64,000 nucleotides of DNA, taken from assembly GCA_963277665.1 (NCBI GenBank), contig OY728121.1, positions 1,654,514,062 to 1,654,578,061 of the forward strand. The letters are read 5' to 3'. The notes below the pieces were generated by a model that searched no databases, was not told the DNA's origin, and saw only the letters and a list, made by a program, of their open reading frames with translations. Positions 50,393-61,614 of this stretch are shown piece by piece (the first letter of the stretch is position 1; each line of letters starts with the position of its first letter). The DNA is from Viscum album. Its lineage: Eukaryota > Streptophyta > Magnoliopsida > Santalales > Viscaceae. Made by a program: the position numbers and the translations under genes.

Positions 50393-51203
50393 TTTCACCC
50401 TCATATGGATGGATAGACTGAGCATGATATCCAGGTGTTCAATGATATGTTGATATCCTGTGTGTTGGAATTTGGTTGAAGGTGTGAGAATCACATTATA
50501 ATGGTATATTTTTCTTATAATAACAACTATCACTCTACTATAAGCATGTAAACATTAAAAAACCTCTATTATAGACCATGTATGTCACCCATATATTGGA
50601 ATGAGATTGGTGAAAAATATCTTATCAGACTAAAGATGGTGCATAGAAAGATGGAGAAGATTCTGGTGATCCATAATCATATGAGGTCATCCCATAGTCA
50701 ATTGAAATCTTAAAAATATCATAATAGTAGGCCTTTGGAGTTGGTTAAGGGAGACTGTGTTTTTTTAATAGTCCCTCATTATTCAGATTGGCGAGGTTTG
50801 GCTGGGGAAGCAAGCTATCCCTAAAGTTCATAAGGTCATTCTAGATCCTATGGAGGGTTAGTGATCTTTCTTACTATTTGGCCTTGCCCCCACAGCTGGA
50901 TCGAGTTCATTATTTCTTTCAGGTGTTGTAGGTAAGGAGATACACGCACCAACTAATGCACATTATTTACTAGGTTGAGTTGGAAATCTAGAATAGATCC
51001 ACCTTCACAAAGTACCTAGTGGCGATCAAGTATTTATTGGATAGGATCCTATATAGATGGCCCATACCTTTTGTTTGAGTCCTTTGGTAGCATGGGAGTG
51101 TGAAAGAGAGATCCTAGGATCATGAGTCAGATTAGGACTCTGTACCCCCACCTTTTATGTAGCTTGTGATTTTCAGTGATAAAACCATTGAAGGAGGGGA
51201 GAA
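50393..51203 (+). pseudogene. pol: Gypsy integrase C-terminus and polypurine tract, block 2
   Basis: Parallel to 22468-23276, with LALPPQLDRVH and RRYTHQLMHIIY-type remnants near 50883-50970. Ends AAGGAGGGGAGAA (51191-51203). Confidence 0.7.
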
Positions 51204-54200
51204 TGTAAGAAGTTCTATTTTTCTAGATTAGTCCTTTGAATATTTCTATAAATTTCTTTAGACTTTTTCTCAGAGTTAGTTTTGTGTTCATGTGTTGTAG
51301 GACCTCGAAATTAATATATTAAAAATAATAATATATATTAAACCTCATGAATTCTTTTTTTGTGAATAAATGGTTTTCTTATTTATTGGGACCTTGAATG
51401 GTAAATTTGAGACCATGGTTGATTCTGGAACATTGGGTTTACCCTAGGCATGATATAAAGTTGGTCAATATCAGGTTTTTGGTTGAGGACAACCATTGGA
51501 GGGTATGTTAAACAAATTAGATGATTAATTTATTTAATTTATTTAATAACCTAAAAACCTAATCCTATATATAAATATTATCTTATGGAAAACCTTCAGA
51601 GTTTTCCACAAAACCCTGGGAGGTTAGAAAGGAGGAAGGAGCATTCTTTATTACTATTGAAAAACTGCGAACATGGATCGATGAAAACAATCAAGGAGAA
51701 TCATGATAAGGATAAAAAACATACTAAATATTCTTATTCATTATTAGTAAATTATTTCTTCTCTAATGACTCATCCATACTCAAGGTATGTCACATTGTT
51801 TCAATGTTTAACACCATTGGTTTATTTGAAAAATTATGGATTAATTGTCTTCTTTTCTTTCTTGATAATTAATATTCTTCACATGAGCCTGAGTTTTTAT
51901 TTTATTTTTTGATCCTATAATTTCACATTGGTTCCCATGATTAAGTAATAGTTGGTTGAGAACACATCAGCCAACAATGGTTTCACCTTTTACATGTTCT
52001 TTTCTCCCATTGTTCTTTACTTTATTATTCATTGGCCCATGGGGTCACGATGCGACATTATCAGATCGTATTTGAGCATGATCAAACCCCTAGAATCATA
52101 GAGGATGAATTCATGATGTACGAACCTATGTTTTCTATAATTATGATGGATAGAGTTTGGATGCAGGTGTTAGAAACATGAATCGGAGGCTGGATCTCGG
52201 TTCTCCATCCATAAGAGATGTGACGCAGTAGTGTGGTGCAATGGGAATGAGTCGTATAGGGCTTGGATGGCCGAAATCTTTCCACGGGTGATAGATCAAG
52301 TGTGTTCAACCCTAGATCCAAGTTCCCCAGCATGAATCAAGGTGGAAATGGTGGGCATGGAAGTTTGGGAAATATAGGTGGAGAGTTTCATGGATTTAGG
52401 AAAATCCTTAAGTAGATGGTGTATAGTCCAGGAAAAAATGTCTTGTATTTCCCTAGCTATGGTAGCTCACATGCCATGTATGACCCATACACACCATGTT
52501 ACCTAGTGCTAGTAGCTCGGTGTATACCGCAGGGGTACACGGGCAAAAACACAACTACGTACAAGGGAACATCCAAAGTACACATGCATGTCCACGTACT
52601 TGAACACTACGAAACTAACCAAATACAGCCAGTGCACATGGGAAGGGGGAGAAGTACATAGGCATGAGATTATGTACATAAACATGGTCTGGGATTATGT
52701 GAGAAAACATCGAGCAGACAAGACATGTAGTGTACTACATGTTTACTTCATTTACAAATGTCCATCTAGGCCCTATGTGGGTGAGAACATTCCTAGGTGT
52801 CCAGGAGAGTTCACATGTTATGTGACCATATGTACACATTGTGTACTTCTCTAGCAAACTTTCACCTAATTTATCACCTTCTTCAGGACTTATATTTGGT
52901 CCTGTTAATAGCCTATCCTAATCAGTTTTTCATGTAGAATATGATAGTGGCCTAATTTCTACCATCATAGATACAACACAAGATCTCAAAAGTTGGATGC
53001 TTCCCTTAGAAATGTTTGGTCGATGGAAGTAATCAGGTTTGATCATCAGGGATAAACTGGGTTTGTAAACCCCCCATTTTCACCAAGGAATGGGTCCCCC
53101 AAACTCATTACACAATAATTAGGGTTGGAATACCCCATACTAAATACGGAGCATCTCCTCTGTCTATTTTACCTCCACATGGATTCTTATATGGTTTCAC
53201 ATGGTATTGGGAATCAGAGATAGGCCTTTAGAGATGTAGTAAGGATCATTGTTCTTATTTGGGTTCTAGAGATAGAAATCCCATTTCCCTCTTTCTTAGG
53301 TTTCTTTACAAGCATATATATGTCTGGTTTCATTTCCCTCTTTCTTATGGATTGAGATGACTATTTTATCTTTCTGTTTCTCCTTATTTCTTTTCAGGAT
53401 TTCCTAATATGTAATTATATACTCAATCCTGAATTGAATTAACCCACTCATGTTGTATATTATGTATATTATAGAAATATTGGTGGTGATATCAGTGGAC
53501 TAGGTTTCGGAAGAGCATATTTTTACCTAATGGAGATGACCATGTTTAGTTTTCAGCCATGATGATTGTGAGTTTGTCTCTCTTCAATATCTCATTCCAT
53601 TTTTTCTTATTGAGACCTCATATCTACTTGGATATACATTTTTCCATTTTATAATTTTATACTATGATGATGTACTTTGATATTATCCTAGAGGTTATTT
53701 CATGCATGGTTTATACTCAAGATCTTTTAGTTTATTACTTTACCTTTTAATTGTTACATGGAGCTTATTGTGTGTGTGCATACATGTACTTAGGAAAAGG
53801 CCTCCCATTTTTGTGTTGCCTACTCAGTGCTAGTAATTATCCCCTATTCTATTATAGGTAGGTTTTAGGTTTCCACACTCAGTTCACCACAAACCAGGCG
53901 GGACCCAGTGGATCGCGTCATGAAAATGGAATTCCATACCAAATTAGATTAGGAGTTGGTCATAGTGTTCCTTCCATTTATTGCACATTTTTACTAAGAA
54001 ATAAATATATATAATCTTTTTGAAGTGGTTTTTTTAGTCTTGGGGTGTGAACTTGGAGCTCAAGTTTCAGTAAGTGGATTTCAAATTTCGGATTAATTTA
54101 AGAATTAATTTCCCTATTTATCATATTTCTACATGCACTGTGTATTTAGACTGTATTTTTTTGTCATTGTGGGTGTTGTCCAACTAAGTTTTAATCACAC

Positions 54201-54676
54201 CCTATTCGAGTGTCATTTGGTACCCAGAAATATTTCATGGATGTTGTTTTTGACAAGGTAAAGGGGGCCTATGCTTGATTTTATTAAATTACTGGATGGG
54301 ATTTGAGCATGGAGACTAGGCCGAGCATGGAGTTCAGAATTTGGATATTAGAGTATTTATTTATAGTCTATTTTGAGTTTAATTTTATGGATTTTATCAC
54401 ATAATTTAGATTGGAATACATTATTTCATGACAAGATTTATTAATATTATTTGGATTGTTTGGGTTTTATCCTTTATTTTGCTTGAGTTACAATATTGAT
54501 TATTCATCTAATTTCCTCTACTATTTAAAATTTATATCATAGGGAATAGTCTCTCAACTATATTAATAACACCCTCACTACTATTTAACAACCTATAGAA
54601 TATTGGGAGTCATTCCTAAGGTCCATTAGTGACCTGACTCGGTCACACATGGGAGTGTCCGGTCGAGGATGTTACA
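51204..54676 (+). mobile_element. LTR-beta, block 2
   Basis: TGTAAGA to TGTTACA, 3,473 bp. It matches LTR-beta of block 1 along its full length except for the CACTA insertion, whose empty site is at 52047-52061. It includes the 740-bp 3' extension absent from LTR-alpha. Confidence 0.8.
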
Positions 54677-54815
54677 AATGGTATCAGAGGTGGTATTTTC
54701 TATTTCCTTACTATTTGAGAAAGTAATATAGGAAACTAGGATGTTTCATGACTTGGTAATGATTCCATTAATGGGATTATCTAAACCATGTGTGATAGAA
54801 AACCTATGTTTTTTA
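54677..54815 (+). mobile_element. Second internal start, block 2, truncated
   Basis: AAATGGTATCAGAGG primer site, then about 125 bp matching 27636-27755. The similarity stops near 54815. Confidence 0.7.
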
Positions 54816-56249
54816 GTATGTGATCGCATTGTCGAGCGCATCAAATTAGTTGTTTGGATTTTACTAGAATTTATACAGTATAGAAGGAAAGATACGTTGT
54901 ATCTCGATGGAGCCTTAGATCGCTAATTTAAAAATAATTTTTTTACTAATAAAAGTTGTAAGGGGATTGTATTAAATTTGTATTTTTTTTATTTAATATG
55001 ATTCATATAAAAGCAATCGATACAAGACAACATAAATTAACAAATTTGATTAAGCGTGATCAACCTGGGGAAATATCATGATACTTATCCTTAATTTCTT
55101 CAAGAGATAGGGTTATGATCTTTTAATCCCCAGTTTTTAAAACCTAGAACCATAATTTTACAGATTTTATACTAGTATACCTTCTACGGTTCAGTTGGAA
55201 ATATACAATGATTCACCGGATACCGCCGATGACTGGGTGATTTGTGTTCAACTTCATAACCGAAACTCACTAAGGAAATATACAATGAACATGATTAAAT
55301 GTATAGGTTTGTATGTTATTTAAATGTGTTACCATGAAATGAAATTAAATTTTCATGGTAGTATTTATGTGAATTCAATTTACCAATATTAACCACACAA
55401 ATACCACAATTGAAAGGGGGAAGAAGACGTGGTGAACGGTGTGTGAAACGTCACATGAATGAGTACCCCCAAACATCATCATATGAGTAAAGTACAGAAT
55501 ACCAGTACATAAGTCAATAAAATAAGAATAGAAGATGAATAAAAACAACATAAAAACCTAGAATTAAAGGTATCATTCAATTATTACAAAAACAGATATT
55601 ATATTTACAACATGTCCCTCCCCTGATGATCATGAGGAGTGTAGAACTCTATGGGAGGAGAGAAAGACAATGATGATAAAGTATCACTTCCCATGGACTC
55701 CAAAACGTCTAATATTGAGTAGAGGAATAATTCGGGACTCCAAAATGGTAGATCCTTTCCTCCTAGTTGAACATTCAAATGTGGTGTCCAATGTGCTCTT
55801 TTATATCCAAAATGGGAGGTGGTTTTGGGAACCCTGATTTCGAGAAATCACTTGGACCATGATTTTGGGCCAATGGAAAATATTATCTCAATATTCACAA
55901 AACTAAAAAAAAATTAGACATAATTTATATATCCATGTAAAATTTGGCATCCAAATAATGTATATGATCATATATATTTCCAAAATACAGAGGCAAACTT
56001 TTGACTCTATGTAGATTCATTTTATTGGAAAAATTAGTTTGGTTGGGAATCTTAATAGATGAATTGGGCTTGGGTTTCTTCATGAACGTTGTAGATAACA
56101 GAGTAATTGATCGACCCAAATAATATAATCCCATTTTGATTCACTTATTTCTAGTAACATGCAAAATAGTGGACAGGTGTTCATGGGCTCCCATGCAATT
56201 TGGCCTAGTTTTCTTCCACTTCATCCTAGGTCCTACAAATCACTTCCAC
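54816..56249. other. Unassigned stretch between retroelements
   Basis: No domain, terminal repeat or long frame recognised. It contains a hairpin with perfect 10-base arms TACCATGAAA / TTTCATGGTA around an 11-nt loop (55330-55360). It could be more decayed element sequence, perhaps on the minus strand. Confidence 0.4.
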
Positions 56250-57982
56250 TATAACACCCGAGACTTTTATGAGAAATATTTTGTTTTTTTGTTATATAAA
56301 TCATCAAAGGAATCTTTCACTACACACAACACTAGCTTGGCTTTCTTTACACGCAACCGCGGCCTTCCTCGATAGCTTGTGTCGTACGCAATACCGAGTT
56401 TCACTAAACAATGATATGCTATTAAAATATTATTAAAACTAGCCGTTATTAATAGTATTAACTGAATTTTGAACATTTTAATTCAACTTATACATTTTCT
56501 AGAATGAGGTATAAAATCAAAATCAGTTTTTTTTTTGGATAAAAGAAATATTTTTCAAAAAATACAGTTTTTCCGCCTTTTGATAGCGCACCCACATTAA
56601 ATCTAGTTTTTGACATGTTTATAAGTTCAATTTTACAAAATAAAATTCTTCTTTGGAATCAGGGTATAAAAATTTACTTTGGATAAACTTTTGATATTTT
56701 TCTGATAACTTTCATATTTTGATGAATAGTAAAAATACGCTAATTTTTAATTAAAAACAACTTTTTTCATTGAGATAATTTATATGGATAAATTATAATA
56801 TTGAATTGTTTTAAAGTATAAATAGAATATATTTTTACCATTTAATATAATTTATGTCATTATCATTAGTTTCACATTGAATTCATAGGTAAAAACATTT
56901 CAATCTTTGGCAATGTTTTAACTTCTAAAACCCGTTTTCTTAACAACGGGGTTTATTTTAAATTAATTACTGCAACTTATATATTTTGAATTTTGAAAAA
57001 TGGATTACATATTCAGAATCATTGGGTCCAAATTATGTTAATAGGCTACTTTTTATTTTTGGGCATTATGAATAGTAACTACGGTAAATTTTATTTACCA
57101 TAGTTAAAGGTAAATATAAGATTATAAAATTACCCTAACACCTGAAAAAATCCTATTGGATGACTAAAAGTATACCCATAGCACCTAAGGTTTGGATTAG
57201 ATTCATTTAATGGACTTTTTTCCATGAAAATAATTTAATTATTATTAAAACCAAATAATGTGACAACATGTCACTTTCTTAAATCTTATAAGTATAATAA
57301 TTTTAATTTGGTGATAAACTTAATGAAACTTCGAACATCAATAGTCTCCAGATATCTAATACAATTATTTACATCATAGGAATTTATTTAGAATTTTTAG
57401 GGATTAAATAATTATCATTAATTATGACACAATAGTGATGTTGAAATTATTTTATTAATTAAAATATCAAATAAATTGTTTTAAAAATATTAAAATAAAT
57501 ATTATATGAACTATTTAATGTTCTACACTAATTTTATAGATACATATGACATTTTATGAATATATTAAAGCTTTTATTTCAAACATATATTCTGTATATA
57601 TTTTATTTAAATTCAAATAAATGAATAGAGTCAAAATTGACACTATTGTTATTTTATAAAAATAACATATTATAAAATTGTTTAAAAATCACAAAAATAT
57701 TTAAAAATTATAAATTAAAATTTATATGGTCGAAAATGTCATAAAGTGTCAAATTATGTAAAATTCACAACACATATGTAATTATGTATAATAATTTAAA
57801 ATTTAGAATATTATTACCACAAATAAAATAAAATTGATAAATAAGGATAAATCAAGTTGATAATGTTTAAAATAAATTCCTAACATGTCTAAATTTTATT
57901 GGTTTATTATATTACAACCCTATCTCATCTAAGCTTCGTATATGAGTAATTTTGTAAGTTTTTAAGTGGGGTTTGGATTTAA

Positions 57983-57989
57983 TATAAAC
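57983..57989 (+). promoter_or_regulatory. Candidate TATA box of family C LTR
   Basis: TATAAAC about 30 bp before a CT-rich leader and the leader hairpin. The placement fits a core promoter, but the equivalent position of the 728-4492 copy is not clearly conserved. Confidence 0.4.
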
Positions 57990-58010
57990 TAATATTTCTT
58001 ATATTTCCAA

Positions 58011-58044
58011 AGGTGCCCCTCTCCTCCCTTAAAAAAGGGCACCT
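58011..58044 (+). repeat. Leader hairpin of family C LTR
   Basis: Arms AGGTGCCC (58011-58018) and GGGCACCT (58037-58044), perfect over 8 bases. The equivalent hairpin in the older LTR (1969-1990) has unrelated arm sequence but also pairs perfectly. Confidence 0.7.
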
Positions 58045-58206
58045 CCTCCCTCTCCTCCTCACACCAATTTGAGCCTTCAATCTCGGACAACCCCTGCCAA
58101 TTTCTCCTCTCCACTTCCCTAGAGACATCCTAGAGGTCCTGGTCTTCTTCAAAGACCAATTTTAGTGCCCTAAAAGGAGGTCTCAAAGAAGCACCTCAAA
58201 GAAGAG

Positions 58207-60185
58207 GTAATTTCTGTTACCGATTCTTTCACCTTTATTTCTTCTTCCACTTCCTCTTCTTAGGTTGTTTCATTATGAAGTAATAACATCAGTATCACTC
58301 GTATAATGATATGTTATTATAAGTATGAAACAACCCTATTTCACCATCTATCCATCCTACGGAAAACAAAATCACCGCGCGTGCATACGTACGGAATACC
58401 GTCTCCACACCGTGGTGTAATCTATTTTCCACCACCACCTTACTTGGATGAGTATAATGGTGTAAATAATAACTATATATGATTATTGTAAAGTGATATT
58501 GATTCTTTACTAGTATACATACACTCCAATAAAATTCCACGATCCTGGGAACGATATCATCGCTCGTGCGTACGTACGGAATACCGTCTCCACGACGTGA
58601 TGAGATTCATTATCAATGATTAACCATTCATAAATGATTATAAAGTATATATAACAAGTAATCATGAAATATATGACATAATAATGATACTGGATTTATG
58701 TATATATATATGTATGTCATCCAATTAATTCCATTCAATTCAATGAGGAAACGAAAACAACGTTCATGCGTACATACGGCCTACCGTCTCCATGAACGGT
58801 GTATTTCTTTCCATTTATAAATCTATTATATATATGTATATTATGAATATATATTATATATAAATCATGTTTTACATTCTGGATATAAGTAATCATGATC
58901 TAAGTAATCATATGAATAATTACAAGTCAAAACACGGACGACAAATGAAACGATTTTACCCAAAACGCTCTTTAACATGGAATTTACAAAAGAACGGGTA
59001 ATATAAAGTCATAAGTGAACCATATATGATATCATAAAAATTAATATGATTCTGTAATAAGTAAATAACATTATTTAAATCATTATACAGGAGGTTCGGA
59101 CACTTACAAAGAAAATCATACCTAAGGTAAGGGAAATATCACAATCTCATTTTTATCCGAGATTGTTTATACTTTGGAATTTACTGGGGTGTATTTTATC
59201 ATCCACATCCATGTTTCCTCAATATGTAATATTTATATCCTTCTAAAATAGTTTATATCCAATTTTACCCTTCGGTGAGTTTTTTGTAAAAGATATGAAA
59301 GGAATCTTTTGTCGTTTTTTGTACGAGGTACTTTTTGACTTTTCCGAAAAAAGTACGAGAAGAATGTTTTCTTTTAACTTATACGGAATAAATGGATTTT
59401 TAAAACATTATTTCCAAGAATCTTCCCTTACAAGTTTTCAAGTTTATTTTTAATCAAATTATTTTAGTTTAGAATTGTAAGAAAGGAAAAGTTTTTTTGA
59501 AGTAGAAAGGATATTTTCCTCAAGAATGGAGTTCAAGTGTTTTATAAAAATTATTTTCCATCTAAGATAATAAAGGGTTATGTTTCTATCCCTATTATTA
59601 CATTGATTTGATTATATTGTGATGGAATTATTTTTATTAATTCCTTTATATTATATGAATTGTTTTAGGATGTCACGATGTTTAAGATTCCCATTTTTAT
59701 TACATGGGTTATGCTATGATGTATGGTTTATGATTTTGTGGCACACATAAGAATGGTATCATTATGAGATGGGTGGGACCTATATCTCCCTCCAATGCAT
59801 TGGGTAAAGATTTTATATCTCATGAGATAGACATGGCTGGAACGGCAGGTTAAACCGGTTCAGTGAAACAAGACTGAAATGAGGAGTGAACTCGGTTCAG
59901 AAATGGACTTTGTCCACTAAGATAGTCTTGGAAATGAGTCTTGACTAATAAGAAATGATTCTCTATGATTATGTGTGAATGCCACAAAGTTTCATGTTTT
60001 AAGTTATGATTATTGGGATTTCATTTCACTACTATGATTTATCCCATGTTATGAAATTATGCTCTCTTTTGCAGGTTAAGATTCCCAAAATGTTATGTTC
60101 TTATGAATATGATGTGATTGATATTTCTTTTGTTTACCCTTAATGAGAATTTGAGATCACCCTTTTGTATGTTTTCTTTCCCCAG
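58207..60185 (+). other. Putative 2-kb intron within the family C LTR
   Basis: Donor AAGAAGAG/GTAATT and acceptor TTTTCTTTCCCCAG/GTCAGG, both close to plant consensus and present at equivalent places in the LTR at 728-4492. The acceptor block also survives in the minus-strand fragment (ending 40574). Removing it would join the leader exon to 60186 onward, upstream of the primer site and the gag ATG at 60628. Confidence 0.5.
58366..58802 (+). repeat. Three hairpin modules with constant 22-nt loop
   Basis: Loops at 58384-58405, 58569-58590 and 58769-58790, each exactly 22 nt and sharing TACGG..TACCGTCTC, itself a mini-hairpin CGG/CCG. Arms differ between copies but pair within each: CGCGTG/CACACC, CTCGTG/CACGAC and TTCATG/CATGAA at their inner ends. 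Spacing is about 185-200 bp. Confidence 0.75.
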
Positions 60186-60407
60186 GTCAGGAAGAAGCTT
60201 ATTAAGTAAGATATGCCAAAAGGGACTATATATATGATGAAATAAATGGGAGACATTGTAGACGCTTTATGAACCAGCTATTTTTGTTTCCCAGTTTCTA
60301 AAGACACTATACCTATACGGTCCTTTAATGGTTTTGTTATATGTTGTAATAAGTATGCTTCAATTTTGAAGTAATAACAATGTATGTAATGTATGGGTCG
60401 TTATAGT

Positions 60408-60419
60408 TGGTATCAGAGG
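60408..60419 (+). promoter_or_regulatory. Primer-binding site of family C element
   Basis: TGGTATCAGAGG two bases after the LTR, the standard plant initiator methionine tRNA site. Confidence 0.85.
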
Positions 60420-60627
60420 AAAGGTAGAGTCAACCTTTGGAAACTAGGATGTGAAAGCCTTAGTAAGAACCCTAAGGAAAAGTCTAAGCGTAGAACACAA
60501 TCTTAGTGTTTTAGAAATGACCATGAATAACCTAGGATAATACCTTAAGTGTGAAATTTTATTCTTGATTATGTGGTTTTCCTATTATAATTAGTGTTGC
60601 TCACACTATTCTTCTTGGTTTTAGTCA

Positions 60628-61614
60628 ATGGCTGGAACCCGAAGGAACCGTGTTAATGTGGAATGCGAAAGGCAATGAAATGATTGTCCCCCTGAGCAAC
60701 CAAATGTTATGGGATCTGGAATGCAAAATCTTGTAGCCATGATCACACAACTTTCTCAAGCTATGAATCATGCAGGACTTCCAAACAAGCAAAGGAAGGA
60801 GCAACATTCTGTTGAATCCTTCATGAGGCAGCGTCCACCTTCTTTCAGTGGGTCTACTGATCCATTAGTTGCGGAACAATGGATTAGTACTACTGAAAAG
60901 ATATTTTCAGTTCTTCAATGTTATGAACATGATAAAGTCATCCTAGTAGTGTATTGTTTGGAAGGAGATGCTGATCAATGGTGGAATCTTATTAAGAATA
61001 CGAGGCAAAGGGATGAAATTGAGTCCATGGAATGGGACGAGTTCAAGAACTTATTTTTCAATAAGTACTTCCCTCGTATTCTCCGAACAAAGATTGAGAA
61101 AGAGTTTCTTGAACTAAAGAAAAAGGATGATGAATCTGTTGGTACCTATGAAGCAAATTTTACAAGACTTGCAAGGTACGCTTCTGGTATTATTATCCAA
61201 CTTGAGAGTAAGATCGATCGATTCTTTAGTGGCTTAAAACCAAGTCTTCGAAGGGCGTTATCCATAAGGAACTTCAATAGCTACAAGGAAATCGTTCGAT
61301 GTGCTCTCAAAGTCGAGATGGAGATTGGATTAACCCATCAGTCATATGGGTTTGATAAGAAGAGGAAAATGGAATTCAAAGGAAAATCTAAAGAGCAAAC
61401 TGAAAAGAATATGAGCTTTCCCTTATGCTCAAAGTGTGGAAAGAAACATGGAGTTAGTTGTCTTAAAGGGACAATTAAATGTTTCAAATGTGGAAAGGAA
61501 GGTCATCGGGCATTTGAATGCCGCAATGATGGGAAGAATATTTCTAATGATGCAAACAAAGGAAGGGACACATAGAATGAACCTACTACACTTCAATGTT
61601 TCAAGTGAAAGGAT
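60628..61614 (+). pseudogene. gag: Family C gag, one frame with three stops
   Basis: Starts at ATG 60628 (MAGTRRN), 209 bp after the primer site. A TGA at 60676 is the only break before 61573, so 298 codons of the core are open. The core has SFMRQRPPSFSGSTDP (about residues 66-81) and EQWISTTEKIFSV, the retrotransposon gag signature. DQWWNLI and KYFPRILR follow. A zinc knuckle CFKCGKEGHRAFEC (CX2CX4HX4C, about 61489-61530) is intact. A second knuckle after 61594 is ruined: CFK, then a stop at 61606 where a Cys is expected, with Asn and Phe at the His and last Cys positions. TAG at 61573 lies between them. The product would be the capsid/nucleocapsid precursor. The best preserved gag in the window. 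Confidence 0.88.

Larger units (their letters stand above)
56250..60405 (+). mobile_element. Family C gypsy LTR, 5' LTR of the right-hand element
   Basis: 4,156 bp, TATAACACCC to GGGTCGTTATA. The ends are inverted repeats of each other (TATAAC/GTTATA). A primer site follows at once. A TATA-like TATAAAC is at 57983-57989, a leader hairpin at 58011-58044, a pyrimidine-rich leader at 58045-58120, a donor-like site at 58206/58207, hairpin modules at 58366-58802 and an acceptor-like site at 60185. Confidence 0.82.

Noticed and set aside
54816..56249. Possible host gene between retroelements
   Set aside because: No frame longer than about 70 codons, no splice-linked set of exons recognised and no known motif.
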